DNA of 64,000 nt, from contig CAPIEU010000006.1 in the NCBI GenBank assembly GCA_948630815.1, positions 28,987-92,986 of the forward strand. The letters are read 5' to 3'. The notes beneath the pieces are model-generated. The model saw only the letters and a program-made list of their open reading frames with translations, was not told the DNA's origin and made no database searches. The position numbers and the translations under genes are program-made. Positions 19,075-29,589 of this stretch are shown here, one piece after another (the first letter of the stretch is position 1; each line of letters starts with the position of its first letter). The DNA comes from an uncultured Clostridia bacterium (GTDB taxonomy: Bacteria; Bacillota; Clostridia; TANB77; CAG-508).

Positions 19075-20887
19075 TTACTCTTCATCTAATTTTAAAACAG
19101 ACAAGAATGCCTCTTGTGGTATGTCTACATTTCCTATTTGGCGCATTTTTTTCTTTCCTCTTTTTTGCTTTTCTAATAATTTTTTCTTTCTTGTTATATC
19201 TCCACCATAACATTTCGCAAGTACATCTTTCCTATATGCTGATATTGTTTCCCTTGCTATAATTTGCCCTCCAATTACTGCTTGTATAGGTATTGCAAAT
19301 AATTGCCTTGGTATTACTGTTTTTAGCTTTTCTACCATTTTCTTTCCTCTTTGATAGCTTGTATCTTTATGCACTATAAAACTTAAAGCATCAACACCTT
19401 CTCCGTTTACACGTATATCTAATTTTACAAGTTCTGCTCTTCTATATTCTTTAAATTCATAATCAAATGATGCATATCCTTTTGTTTTTGATTTTAAGCT
19501 ATCAAAAAAGTCATATATAATCTCATTTAATGGTAGTTCATAAATAAGAATTACTCTTGACTCATCAAGATATTTCATATCTATATATGTACCACGTCTA
19601 TTTTGGCATATTTCCATTATATTTCCTACATATTCTTTTGGAGTTAATATTTCTGCTTTTACAATTGGTTCTTCCATATATGATATTTCTTGTGGCGATG
19701 GTAAGTCACTTGGATTATATAGTTCTTCAACTGTTCCATCAGTTTTATGAATTTTATATATAACTGATGGTGATGTAGTAATAAGGCTTAAATCAAATTC
19801 TCTATCTAATCTTTCTTCTATTATTTCTAAATGTAATAATCCTAAAAATCCACATCTAAAACCAAAGCCTAAAGCTGTAGAGGTTTCTGTTTCGTATTGT
19901 AAGCTAGCATCATTTAGCTTTAATTTTTCTAAGGCTTCTTTTAAATTTTCATAATCGCTTCCATCTACTGGGTATAGTCCACAATATACCATTGGATTTA
20001 CTTTCTTATATCCTTTTAGCGCTTCAGCTGCTGGATTATTATTTAATGTAATTGTATCACCAACGTGTACATCAGATAAATTTTTAATACTTGCTGCAAT
20101 ATACCCTACTTCTCCTGCAAGAAGTTTATTGGTTTGTTTATAAGTTCCTGGTTCAAAAATTCCGTACTTCTGTTATAGTAAATACCTTGCCAGCTGCCAT
20201 TAATCTTATTTCGTCACCAACTTTTACTATACCATCCACAACTCTTACATATGCTATTGCACCTTTATAATTATCATAAAAAGAATCAAAAATTAAACAT
20301 TTTAATTTTTCCTCTTCATCACCAGTAGGTGCTGGAATGTCTGTTACAATTCTTTCTAAAACTTGATCTACATTTAATCCTGATTTTGCAGATATACAAG
20401 GAGCATCCATTGCGGGAATTCCAATAATATCTTCTATTTCTTTTTTCACTTCATCTGGTCTTGCATTTGGTAAGTCTACTTTATTTATTACTGGTAATAT
20501 TTCTAAGTTATTATCTAATGCTAAATATACGTTTGCAAGAGTTTGCGCTTCTACTCCTTGGCTTGCATCTACAACTAAAATTGCTCCATCACAAGCAGCA
20601 AGGCTTCTAGATACCTCGTAGTTAAAGTCTACGTGTCCTGGTGTATCTATTAAATTAAATGTATATTCTTCACCATTTTTTGCAATATATTTCATTCTTA
20701 CAGCTTGCGATTTTATAGTAATTCCTCTTTCACGCTCTAAATCCATATTGTCTAAAACTTGTTCCTCCATCTCACGTTTAGAAAGTACTCCTGTCATTTC
20801 AATTAATCTATCTGCAAGAGTTGATTTTCCATGATCTATATGTGCAATTATACAAAAGTTTCTAATATGACTTTGTCTATCTTTCAA
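19075..20887 (-). CDS. lepA: Elongation factor 4 (LepA), recoded at CGG
   Basis: Starts at the TTG at 20887 behind GGAG. G1 is AHIDHGKSTLADRL, G3 DTPGHVDF and G4 NKVD. At CGG 20162-20164 the frame moves +1, turning EVRNF-stop into EVGIFEPGTYKQTNKLLAGEVGY, which joins the C-terminal ORF containing the EF4 domains (TALGFGFRCGFLGLLH; GKKMVEKLKTVIPRQLF; CYGGDITRKKKLLEKQKRGKKRM-like end). Total about 603 residues, the normal LepA length. Frame 0 would stop three codons after the CGG, at residue 244. EF4 is a ribosome-back-translocating GTPase, so a translation factor itself depends on the shift. Confidence 0.93.
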
Positions 20888-21047
20888 AGTTACTTCTCCT
20901 CCATATTCAAATTATGCTCCAATTATTGCTATTGTAACATAAATCTATTGAAAGTACAATATATTTTTATTTTATAACCTATGCTTTTCTTATTTACAAA
21001 ATAAATTTATATAACATCTTTGTAATCCTTTATACATTAATATTTTC

Positions 21048-21076
21048 TTGCACAATCGAACATAATGTGTTAAAAT
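21048..21076 (+). promoter_or_regulatory. Cassette-type promoter
   Basis: TTGCAC, 17-base spacer, TAAAAT. The spacer holds ACATAATGT, the core shared with the promoter at 53189. It drives the 21125 gene. Confidence 0.7.
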
Positions 21077-21124
21077 TAATATGTAACTTAATGTTTATTG
21101 TTTTTTAAAGGGAGAATATCAACA

Positions 21125-21364
21125 ATGGAGAAAACATCTAAAACTTTAACAGTTGCATTAAACGAGCTTATAGACCAGCTTAACAAAGAAGAAATTGCTA
21201 CAATCTGCGATTTAGCATTGCAATTGGCTACTAATTTACCCCAGAACTATGCACCATACCTTCCACCCCAAAAAATGTTAGTATCATCTGTGGTACCTCA
21301 AAATTCCAAATCTTCACTAGTCAAATTGTACACAGCTACTTATCAGCTTGTTGACAATCCTTAG
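21125..21364 (+). CDS. Small cassette protein, 79 aa
   Basis: I take the ATG at 21125 (MEKTSKTLTVALNEL), 10 bp after AAAGGGAG, instead of the upstream in-frame ATG at 21098, which lacks a ribosome site. Family not recognised. The N-terminal half is likely helical; the C-terminal half has YAPYLPPQKMLVSSVVP. No signal peptide or membrane span. The gene stands alone with its own promoter and a terminator (21388-21417), on the strand opposite to both neighbours. Confidence 0.65.
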   Translation: MEKTSKTLTVALNELIDQLNKEEIATICDLALQLATNLPQNYAPYLPPQKMLVSSVVPQNSKSSLVKLYTATYQLVDNP

Positions 21365-21387
21365 TTAATGTAACTGTAAAAAACAGC

Positions 21388-21417
21388 AAAAGGAGATTGT
21401 TCTTTGACCTCCTTTTT
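21388..21417 (+). terminator. Terminator of 21125 gene
   Basis: AAAAGGAG and CTCCTTTTT flank a 13-base loop and end in a T run, directly after the 79-aa gene. Confidence 0.75.
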
Positions 21418-21480
21418 GTATTACATAAATTATATATAAAATTTAATCTATGTATAAAAGTATTAATTCACAATATTTTC

Positions 21481-21509
21481 TTGTATTATTTTACATAAAG
21501 TTGTATAAT
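21481..21509 (+). promoter_or_regulatory. Cassette-type promoter
   Basis: TTGTAT, 17-base spacer containing TTTACATAA, TATAAT. It lies upstream of the 71-aa gene at 21568. TAACACCTGCCAC (21532-21544) in the leader is inverted relative to GTGGCAGGTTATA after the gene. Confidence 0.75.
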
Positions 21510-21567
21510 GTATATACAAGCCATAAAGGCTTAACACCTGCCACCTTTATATTTAGGAGATAATATT

Positions 21568-21783
21568 ATGCAAGATGTAGAAGAAAGAGAATATCAGATA
21601 GAAAGCTATTTATCTGATATAGCATCAGGTCAGTTGCTTAGTGTAACTATTAGAATACCTGAAAATGAGATTAAAGAACTTGCAACAATTCATTCTAATT
21701 TACTATTTACTATTGAAAGAACCTATATTGATAATGGACGCAATATCAATATAACAAACGTTTCTAAAAAATTGAATATTTAA
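21568..21783 (+). CDS. Small cassette protein, 71 aa
   Basis: Starts at an ATG behind TTAGGAGAT. Acidic and probably helical (MQDVEEREYQIESYLSD), then LLSVTIRIPENEIKELATIH. No family recognised. It is bracketed by an inverted repeat (CCTGCCAC / GTGGCAGG), by its own promoter, and by a terminator at 21818-21851 that it shares with the convergent uvrB. Confidence 0.65.
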   Translation: MQDVEEREYQIESYLSDIASGQLLSVTIRIPENEIKELATIHSNLLFTIERTYIDNGRNINITNVSKKLNI

Positions 21784-21817
21784 GTAACTGTTAACTTGTG
21801 GCAGGTTATAGTTGTAA

Positions 21818-21851
21818 AAGGTAATGCTCGTTTTTTGAGCATTACCTCTTT
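21818..21851. terminator. Bidirectional terminator between the 71-aa gene and uvrB
   Basis: AAAGGTAATGCTC and GAGCATTACCTCTTT form a strong hairpin with T runs on the plus strand and A runs on the other side. Confidence 0.8.
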
Positions 21852-21864
21852 CTTTATTATTCTT

Positions 21865-23823
21865 TTACATTAATTTTTCTAATTCTTTTATTTTATCACG
21901 TAATTCAGCTGCTTGTTCGAATTCCATATTGCTTGCGTGTTTTAACATTTCATCTGTTAATTTATTAATAATATCTCCTATATCTTCATCCTTTTTAATA
22001 TCATACTCATTACCTATATCTTCAACAATACTTGCTTTAATTGTATCTCTTACAGATTTCTTAATGGTTTCTGGCACTATTCCATTTTTCTTATTATATT
22101 CACTTTGTATTTTTCTTCTTCTGTTTGTCTCAGTTATAGCCTTTTCCATAGATTCAGTTAACTCATCTGCATACATTATAACTTTTCCTTGTGTATTTCT
22201 GGCAGCACGCCCTATTGTTTGTATTAATGAACGCTCTGAACGTAGGAATCCCTCTTTATCTGCATCTAGTATTGCCACAAGTGAAACTTCTGGAATATCT
22301 AATCCTTCTCTTAAAAGGTTAATTCCAACTAATACATCAAATTCACCGAAGTCTTAAGTTTCTTATTATTTCCATTCTTTCAAGTGCCTTTATTTCTGAA
22401 TGCATATATCTTACTTTTATATCTATTCCTGCAAGATATGATGTTAAATCTTCTGCCATCTTTTTTGTTAATGTAGTAACTAACACTCTTTCATTTTTCT
22501 CCACTCTTTCCCTGATTTGTGTAATTAAATCGTCTATTTGATTTTCTACTGGTCTTACTTCAATATTAGGATCTAATAATCCAGTTGGACGTATAATTTG
22601 TTCTACTACATTTTCTTTAGAATTCTGGGCTTCATAATCTGCTGGTGTTGCACTAACAAATATTACTTGATTAATTTTATCTTCAAATTCATTAAATTTT
22701 AATGGTCTATTATCTAACGCTGAAGGAAGCCTAAATCCGTAATTTACTAAAGACTCTTTTCTTGCTCTATCCCCATTATACATTCCTCTTACTTGTGGAA
22801 TTGTTGCATGTGATTCGTCTATTAGTAATAAAAAATCATCTGGAAAATAGTCAAATAACGTAAATGGTGCACTTCCTTCTGGTCTTCCACTAATAAGCCT
22901 TGAGTAATTCTCTATTCCTTGACAGAAACCAGTTTCTCTCATCATCTCAATATCAAAGTTTGTTCTTTCTTCAATTCTTTGTGCTTCGATTAATTTGTTT
23001 TTTGATTTAAAGTATTCTATCCTTTCTTTAAGTTCAATTTCTATATCTTTTATTGCTCTTTCCATTTTATCTTTTGAAGTAACATAGTGAGAATTTGGAA
23101 ATATCATAACATGATTTCTTATTCCAACTTTTTTACCAGTAACTGGGTTTATTTCTGTTATTTTTTCAACTTCATCTCCCCACATTTCTATACGTATTGC
23201 TTTTTCACTTTCATCTGATGGATAAATTTCAATTATATCTCCTTTAGCTCTAAAGGTTCCTCTTTTAAAATCTATTTCATTTCTAGAGTATTGCATATTT
23301 ACCAATTTTCTTAATATTTCATCTCGTGATTTTACCATACCTGGACGTAAAGATACTATCATATTTTCATAATCTATAGGGTCACCAAGTCCATATATAC
23401 AAGAAACAGAAGATACTATTATAACATCTTTTGTTTCAAATAAACTAGCTGTTGCAGAGTGTCTTAGCTTGTCTATTTCATCATTAATAGAAGAATCTTT
23501 TTCTATATATGTATCTGATGAGGCTATATAGGCTTCTGGTTGGTAATAGTCGTAGTAACTAACGAAGTATTCAACGTTGTTCTCTGGGAAGAACTCTTTG
23601 AATTCACTATAAAGTTGACCGTGCGAGTGTCTTGTTATGGGCGAGTACGAGGGTTGGCTTTTGTACTTTTTGTATAATATTTGCCATTGTAAAAGTTTTT
23701 CCTGAACCCGTAACCCCTAGAAGTGTCTGGAATTTCTTACCCTCCATTATTCCGGTTGCTAAGATATTCTATTGCTTTTGGTTGGTCGCCTGTTGGCTTA
23801 TATTCTGAGTGTAATTTAAACAT
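21865..23823 (-). CDS. uvrB: Excinuclease ABC subunit B, recoded at three CGG sites
   Basis: Starts at the ATG at 23823 behind GGAGG. CGG 23752-23754 shifts +1 to YLSNGIMEGKKF and the Walker A VTGSGKTFT. CGG 23619-23621 shifts +1 to NKTLAGQLYSEFKEFFP and the beta-hairpin VSYYDYYQPEAY. CGG 22346-22348 shifts +1 to NLRLGEFDVLVG and the helicase motif VI region QTIGRAARN. The UVR domain (EFEQAAELRDKIKEL-like) ends the protein. Total about 651 residues with every domain present. In frame 0 each CGG is followed by a stop within five codons. Full-length UvrB needs three successive shifts in one translation pass. Confidence 0.93.
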
Positions 23824-23858
23824 TTTTTGCCTCCATTTATTTTTAATTACTTAATATC

Positions 23859-24818
23859 CTAATCATCATTTAAAAAATTTATCACTAAATCAATAAGTAT
23901 CTCTTTTTCCTTTGGATTAGATTCTGCAATTAGAAGTGTTAACGCTGCTAATGTGTTATTATCAATAGTTTGTTTACCATCTTTATATAAAATACCATAA
24001 AAATTTAAAAAGTATATAAACAAAGTTGCTGCAATTCTTTTATTTCCATCTGCAAATACATGATTTTTAACTATTAAGTATAAAAAATTAGCTCCTTTTT
24101 CTTCTATACTTTTGTATATATCTTGTCCATCAAAACTTTGATAAATATTTCCTATAATTGATTCTAAGCCTTTATCTCTTTCTACTGCAAATAAAGTACT
24201 TTCTTCATTAAATCTAAGTTTATTTATTATCTCTACACATTCTTTATATGCAATTTTTCTTTCATCTTTCTTTCCATCTATTTTCTTTAATGTTCTATGA
24301 TCGTAATCATCTAATAAATCTAATGCTTTTGAATAATTTCCAATTACTTTTAAAATTTCTTTAGCATCATTTCTTTCTAATCTTTCATCTATTCTATTTG
24401 CAATATCAAATAATTGTATTGTTTTTTCTAAATACTCTAATCTTTTTTGATTTACTGCATAACCTTTTAACATATAATCTTTTAAAACATTATTTGCCCA
24501 CTGCCTAAAAATTACACCATTTTTAGATTTTACTCTATAGCCAATACTCAATATCATATCTAAATTATAATATTCTATATCTCTTTTTACATTTCTATTT
24601 CCTTCTTTTTGAACTGTCGCAAAATTTGCGACAGTTGGAATATCTTTCAATTCCTCTTTTAAAGCATTATTAATATGCTTTCCTATGGTTTTTACATCTC
24701 TATTAAATAACTCTGCCAGTTGTTGCCTGTTTAACCACACTGTTTCATCTTTTAAATTAACCTCTAATTTTACTCCCTGATTTTCAAATAAAATAATTTC
24801 ATTTTCCTTTTCTTCCAT
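23859..24818 (-). CDS. RhuM N-terminal / Fic-Doc C-terminal protein
   Basis: 319 residues. The N-terminal part (about 5-140) matches the RhuM/virulence family: VWLNRQQLAELFNRDVKTIG, YYNLDMILSIGYRVKS and FRQWANNVLKDYMLKGYAVN. The C-terminal part carries HVFADGNKRIAATLF, a Doc-type Fic motif (HxFxDGNKR). Fic/Doc enzymes transfer AMP or phosphate to a target protein, and Doc phosphorylates EF-Tu. The RhuM part is thought to bind DNA or autoregulate. There is no separate antitoxin next to it. Confidence 0.88.
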   Translation of the reverse strand: MEEKENEIILFENQGVKLEVNLKDETVWLNRQQLAELFNRDVKTIGKHINNALKEELKDIPTVANFATVQKEGNRNVKRDIEYYNLDMILSIGYRVKSKNGVIFRQWANNVLKDYMLKGYAVNQKRLEYLEKTIQLFDIANRIDERLERNDAKEILKVIGNYSKALDLLDDYDHRTLKKIDGKKDERKIAYKECVEIINKLRFNEESTLFAVERDKGLESIIGNIYQSFDGQDIYKSIEEKGANFLYLIVKNHVFADGNKRIAATLFIYFLNFYGILYKDGKQTIDNNTLAALTLLIAESNPKEKEILIDLVINFLNDD

Positions 24819-24873
24819 ATTTGCCTCCTTTTTCTATTACACGAATTCGGTCACAAACTCTCTTATATTTTAA

Positions 24874-25383
24874 TTAAATTAATTTTATTTCATATAGATT
24901 TCTTAAATATTTATTGTTAATGATAATTTGCTTTTTAATAGAAAATCCAGTTTTTTTAAATGCAGTGTTGCTTGGAACATTTTCTGGATGTACAGTTGAT
25001 ATCATGTAATCGAATTTTAAATGTTTTGCTTTATCTTGCTGTATTTTTATTAAATTTTGCATAATTCCTCTATTTCTACATTCCTTTAATACTAATGCAC
25101 TTCCTAATTCACATACCTTGTATCTTTTCAATCCTAAAGTATTTATATATTCTTTTAAATCTTCTTGATTAACATATAGTTGCGTCATTCCAACTAATTT
25201 TTCGTTATCATATGCTCCTAGATTATAAACATAATCAACATCAAACATTCTTCGTAATTCTTTTTCTTTATCACCTATAAAATAGAATTCTGGTCTTTCT
25301 AAATTGTTTATTACATTATCCATTAGGTCTAATATTTTTTCTTTATCCTTTTGCTCAATTTCTTTGTAAATAAGCTCATTCAC
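24874..25383 (-). CDS. GNAT family N-acetyltransferase
   Basis: 169 residues, starting at a GTG behind AAGGGGAA. The acetyl-CoA pyrophosphate loop is visible as VLKECRNRGIMQNLI, preceded by CELGSALV. The C-terminus has HPENVPSNTAFKKTGF, a usual GNAT ending. The substrate is unknown. It is followed by the RhuM/Doc gene and preceded by a second GNAT. Confidence 0.82.
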   Translation of the reverse strand: MNELIYKEIEQKDKEKILDLMDNVINNLERPEFYFIGDKEKELRRMFDVDYVYNLGAYDNEKLVGMTQLYVNQEDLKEYINTLGLKRYKVCELGSALVLKECRNRGIMQNLIKIQQDKAKHLKFDYMISTVHPENVPSNTAFKKTGFSIKKQIIINNKYLRNLYEIKLI

Positions 25384-25400
25384 TTTAATTTTCCCCTTTT

Positions 25401-25877
25401 TTAATTATTTAAAATATATTTTCCTTCATCTTTTTTAAATCCAAATTTTTGATATAATTTTATTGCATAAGGATTAATTGCATCTAATTCTATTTTTTTA
25501 CACTTAAAATCTTCAAGTAAATCCAATACCATTTGCATTAATATATTTTGAATTCCTTTATGTCTATATTCTTCAGCTGTATAAACACTTGTTATATATG
25601 CTTTTTTGCCATTTAAGGATGAAGTAGAAGGCACCATTTGATGAATTACTACTCCGTTACAAGCCACTGCTCTATTAGTATCTTTATCTATTGCAACAAA
25701 AAAATAAATCGTTTTATTTAATTCTTGTAACAATACTTCTTTTATATTTTTCCTTGCTAAATCTTCGTTTTTTAATATTCTTCCTTCTACATTGCAATTA
25801 TATAAATCTTGTTTTATTTTCAAATCAATCAATTCCTCTATTTCTTCTATTTCTGCTTTTTTATATAGTAATTCCAT
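25401..25877 (-). CDS. GNAT family N-acetyltransferase
   Basis: 158 residues. The acetyl-CoA loop is TAEEYRHKGIQNILMQ, with ITSVY on the preceding strand and NPYAIKLYQKFGFKKDEG at the C-terminus. It lies 17 bp before the second GNAT gene, so they may form one transcript. Substrate unknown. Upstream, 25880-26060 holds a possible terminator (AAGGTGACTCTTTTTTTAGTCACCTC) for the acyltransferase gene. Confidence 0.85.
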   Translation of the reverse strand: MELLYKKAEIEEIEELIDLKIKQDLYNCNVEGRILKNEDLARKNIKEVLLQELNKTIYFFVAIDKDTNRAVACNGVVIHQMVPSTSSLNGKKAYITSVYTAEEYRHKGIQNILMQMVLDLLEDFKCKKIELDAINPYAIKLYQKFGFKKDEGKYILNN

Positions 25878-26064
25878 ATTCTATATAATCCCTTCCTTAT
25901 TCATTTTATATTATTTCTTCTCCTATATCCCTTTTTTCTGATAAGTATTATATCATATAGCACAAATGTTTGCAAACTTCTTTTACTTTTTTTGCCAACT
26001 TATTTCTATTACATAGCAAAAGGTGACTCTTTTTTTAGTCACCTCTTTTTTAACACTAATTAAA

Positions 26065-26869
26065 TTATTCTTCTCTTACATACTTTATATATTCCATATT
26101 ACTATTTTTGCTTCTTTTAACCATACATTCATACACTCTATCTCGTAACTCTTTTTGCTGTTCCTTTTTCGTTAAATCTTTATTTTGAAAAAATGGTCCA
26201 TCTATGTAACTAACTATTTTTACTTTATCTTTTCTCTTTTCATCTTTTACATATGTATTAGTTAAAGAAAATACTGGAACATCTAGCTCTACTGGATACT
26301 TAAATGACACATCTTTAAATGGTCTTATACTAGTATAATATGGCCAAATATGTGCTTCTGGGTATATTGTTATGGAATATCCGCTTCCTAATTCTTTTTT
26401 CTATTACTTGTAGAAAATTCTTCATTGCCTTTTTATCTCCAGGTATTGGTATTGCACCTAACATTTCTACTATTGTTTTTAAAAATTTCATAGATATATT
26501 TTCAGGATTTACTATAAAATAGTTTCTTTTGGGGTAGTTTGCAAGGCTTGGTATAAATGTATCTGCAAAGGCTTGAGTATGATTACCATATATAAAATAT
26601 CCTTCTTTTTTATATTTTTTAAACTTTTCTTTTCCAACATATTTTATTTTAAATTTAATTTTAGCATATAAAAACTTGATTGGCATACTTATAATGTTTT
26701 GTAAAATATAAGAACACATATTCCAAAATGGATTTCTATGTATATATTTATAGTTTTCATCTATTACTCTAGGTACTATCTTTGCAGTAGAGAATTCTTC
26801 ATTCAATTCATCTTTATAATAAATAGTTTTTCTAGCTTCCAAATTATCCTCCAATTTAATTCTACACAC
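26065..26869 (-). CDS. PlsC-like acyltransferase, recoded at CGG
   Basis: Starts at a GTG overlapping the stop of the upstream acyltransferase, behind AGAGGT. The N-terminal part has FIYGNHTQAFADTFIP, a form of the NHxxxxD acyltransferase motif, and ETLGAIPIPGDK-like sequence. At CGG 26381-26383 the frame moves +1: IRKGYSITIYPEAHIWPYY, the family's fourth motif with YPE, then to the stop at 26065. Total about 267 residues. In frame 0 the YPE motif would be lost. Probably acylates a glycerol phosphate or glycolipid. It works with the next genes of the same operon. Confidence 0.87.
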
Positions 26870-27737
26870 TTACCTCTTTAGATTCTGTATTATATTCTAG
26901 CGGAATCCCATAAAATTCCTCATATATTTTTTTCCAAATTTCATAATTTCTTTGTTTCATTACTTCCCTATTTTCTTTTTTAGATTTATTCTTATCTGGA
27001 TAGATTGGTGCTTCTATATTTATTGTATATTCTTGTAACGGAAAACCATCTTCCCCCATTTTTTCGCTATCTTCCATTGTTATAAATATTGGAATAATAG
27101 GTACATTATTTCTAACAGCTAAATTATATGCTCCTGGTTTTAGTGGCTTTGGTTTTTTATAATTCCACCACATACTTTGTTCTGGATAAATTAATATAAA
27201 ATCCCCTCTTGAAAGTATTGTGTCAACTGCTTTTATAAATTCTTCCATTGTTTTCTTATTTGAACTTAATGGTAACGTATCACAATTTCTAAAGAAAAAT
27301 CCATATAAACCAGGAAAATTTGTATAATTTCCCTCTCTTATTACTTTATATAATTTTTTAGTTTTAGATAAACTTGTATTCCTAAATACATCTTCTATTG
27401 AAAATGAGTCAAATGGATTGAAATGATTACAAGTTAGCATTGCTCCTGTATCTTTTACTTTTTCTATGTTTTCAATCCCATTTACTTGTTTTATTATAAG
27501 TTTACTTTCTTTTATAAGGTCATCTAAAAATTTTTCGCCTATCATATTGGCAATTTTATTTTTTAATTTACTATATCTTTTTTCTTTTAAATAATCGATA
27601 TTATCAGGTGTTAATATAATATTTTCTGGGTCATCTTCTACATCTATATCAAATTTTCCTTCTCTTTCTAGTTTATCTATTCTCCCAAAAATTTTTAATC
27701 TATCTTGGGACTTTTCAATTAACTTTTCTTGTTTCAT
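26862..27737 (-). CDS. PlsC-like acyltransferase
   Basis: 291 residues. The acyltransferase motifs are LTCNHFNPFDSFSIED (NHxxxxD), GFFFRNCDTLPLSS, and LIYPEQSMWWNYKKPKPLKPGA. It starts on the last base of the upstream GT8 stop codon (TAATG), so coupling is likely. Together with its downstream paralogue and two GT8 enzymes it suggests synthesis of an acylated glycolipid or cell-surface polymer. The acceptor is unknown. Confidence 0.87.
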   Translation of the reverse strand: MKQEKLIEKSQDRLKIFGRIDKLEREGKFDIDVEDDPENIILTPDNIDYLKEKRYSKLKNKIANMIGEKFLDDLIKESKLIIKQVNGIENIEKVKDTGAMLTCNHFNPFDSFSIEDVFRNTSLSKTKKLYKVIREGNYTNFPGLYGFFFRNCDTLPLSSNKKTMEEFIKAVDTILSRGDFILIYPEQSMWWNYKKPKPLKPGAYNLAVRNNVPIIPIFITMEDSEKMGEDGFPLQEYTINIEAPIYPDKNKSKKENREVMKQRNYEIWKKIYEEFYGIPLEYNTESKEVSV

Positions 27738-28675
27738 TAATCTCTCCTATATTTTCTATCGTCTCCTACACAATCATTTTCTTTTTGTGCAAGTTTTTGT
27801 AATTTTATATTTCCCTCATTATATTTTTCTCTATCTGTATCAGTAAAATTTGTTTTAATATCAAGTATTTTATTATAAAACTCTGTTTGTTTAGCATATT
27901 CCCAAAAATATTCTTCATATAATATATTTTCAAAGTGCCAAGGCTTGAATGCTAAATTATAATGAATTAAATGTAACTTTTCTCTTTCTTTAATATCGCC
28001 ACCTACTGGCATTCTGTTCCAATTTTTATCTAGTAATGTCACTCTTCCTTTGCATAATCTATTTAAATAATCTTGATCTTGTGCTACTGAAAATTTTACT
28101 GTTCCTAGTAAGTATATAAATTTTTCTTGAAACCCAAATTTTCTAAGTGCTTCTAAATTCATTAGTAATATCCCAGCATTAAAATAATTTTTGTAATCTG
28201 CAACACCTACTACTAATTCAGAATAATTTTTAAATACTTCTATTGTTTGAATTACATCATCTGGTGCTGCACCTACTAAGTTATCTTTTAAATCTATATT
28301 ATATAAATCTGCTATATCTGAAAGGATAACAATATCACTATCTAAATATAACGCCTTATCATATTCCGGATATAGATCTGGTATAAATAATCTAAAATAT
28401 GTTGTTGCAGAAAAATAATCTCTTGTGTATAGTTTATCTTTTATAGTTTTTATATAGTCAGTTAAATTAACAAATTCTATATTTACATTATCACACATAT
28501 AATTACAAATTGTTTTTTGGTTTTCTTCTGTGACATTTGTATATAATACTCGTATATTATAATAATTTTCTTTTGATGAATTATCTTTTAATGATTTTAT
28601 AGCTACTGATAAAAATGGAATATATTCATCATCTATTGCAAAAAATATTGGTACTTCATTATTTCTTTTATTCAT
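27737..28675 (-). CDS. Glycosyltransferase family 8
   Basis: 312 residues. N-terminus PIFFAIDDEYIPFLSVAIKSL, then LYLDSDIVILSDIADLY with the DxD metal site, and YFNAGILLMNLEALR, all characteristic of GT8. The C-terminus has HYNLAFKPWHF. GT8 enzymes move glucose or galactose from UDP-sugars. It overlaps its GT8 neighbour by 8 bp and both acyltransferases follow closely, giving a compact operon. Confidence 0.9.
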   Translation of the reverse strand: MNKRNNEVPIFFAIDDEYIPFLSVAIKSLKDNSSKENYYNIRVLYTNVTEENQKTICNYMCDNVNIEFVNLTDYIKTIKDKLYTRDYFSATTYFRLFIPDLYPEYDKALYLDSDIVILSDIADLYNIDLKDNLVGAAPDDVIQTIEVFKNYSELVVGVADYKNYFNAGILLMNLEALRKFGFQEKFIYLLGTVKFSVAQDQDYLNRLCKGRVTLLDKNWNRMPVGGDIKEREKLHLIHYNLAFKPWHFENILYEEYFWEYAKQTEFYNKILDIKTNFTDTDREKYNEGNIKLQKLAQKENDCVGDDRKYRRD

Positions 28676-29516
28676 ATGTTTTTACTCCCCTTTTTTCTTG
28701 TTCGTATACTTCTTTTAATTTTTTATATTCTTCTAAATCTGTGTCAAAAGTATGACATTTTAATATTTTATGAACTTCTTCTACATTCCATTGTTTATAG
28801 TTTTCTGTTCGTGGATATGGCCACAATAATAATCTCTTACAAAAATGACATATAACTGTATCTTTTCTATTAAACTTAGATTGTTCATTATATATTCTTG
28901 GAATGATTAGTTTGCTTGTTGTTGCTCTATATATAGCATCTTGATCTGCAAATAGCATCTTTTTTGTTCTAATCAATTTACGTGCTTTTTCTAAAAGTTT
29001 AGTTTCTTTTACTTTTTTCATATTAAATAGTAACATTCCTGCATTTATATAATCTGGCCAAATGAATACAGAGCCATACTTTTCTTTAACTACAGCATAT
29101 TCATAATTTGAAACATCTATACTATATAATTTTGATATATCACTAGCTGCCATCATATCTATATCAAGATATAAAATTTTGTCTGGTATATCTTCTACTA
29201 AATCTGCAAGCAGCCTTAAAAGTGTATATGGCGTACAATATGCTGTTTCATTTTTACATTTACCAAATTCTGTTTCATATAATTCTGTTACATCTATTTT
29301 TATAACTTCATTATCACTTTTCTTTGATTTTACCACTTTATTTAAGAACTCAATTTGACTATCTGTAATGCTTTTGTACTCTTCCTTTATTCTTGAAAGA
29401 TTCATTGTGAATATATAACATCTTATTGTTTCTTTTGTTCTATTTGTAATTGAAAGAAGTTCTGTAAGTGCTCCATCAAATACTTTGATATTTCCACATA
29501 AAAGTATATTTATCAT
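28668..29516 (-). CDS. Glycosyltransferase family 8-like
   Basis: 282 residues. INILLCGNIKVFDGALTEL, KILYLDIDMMAASDISKLY (DxD as DID) and YINAGMLLFNMKKVKETKL are GT8 features, and ADQDAIYRA follows. It is the first of two adjacent GT8 genes and diverges from the second, so the two probably add different sugars or act in sequence. The acceptor is unknown. Confidence 0.87.
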   Translation of the reverse strand: MINILLCGNIKVFDGALTELLSITNRTKETIRCYIFTMNLSRIKEEYKSITDSQIEFLNKVVKSKKSDNEVIKIDVTELYETEFGKCKNETAYCTPYTLLRLLADLVEDIPDKILYLDIDMMAASDISKLYSIDVSNYEYAVVKEKYGSVFIWPDYINAGMLLFNMKKVKETKLLEKARKLIRTKKMLFADQDAIYRATTSKLIIPRIYNEQSKFNRKDTVICHFCKRLLLWPYPRTENYKQWNVEEVHKILKCHTFDTDLEEYKKLKEVYEQEKRGVKTYE

Positions 29517-29589
29517 CTTTTTTCCCCTAAATATTTTACTTTTCTATTATATATTAAATAAAAATTTTTTTCAACATACTTCTGAATAA

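Noticed and set aside
21865..23823. Programmed regulatory frameshifting of prfB type
   Set aside because: No shared Shine-Dalgarno-like stimulator, slippery codon or adjacent stop is present across the sites, and one gene needs three shifts.
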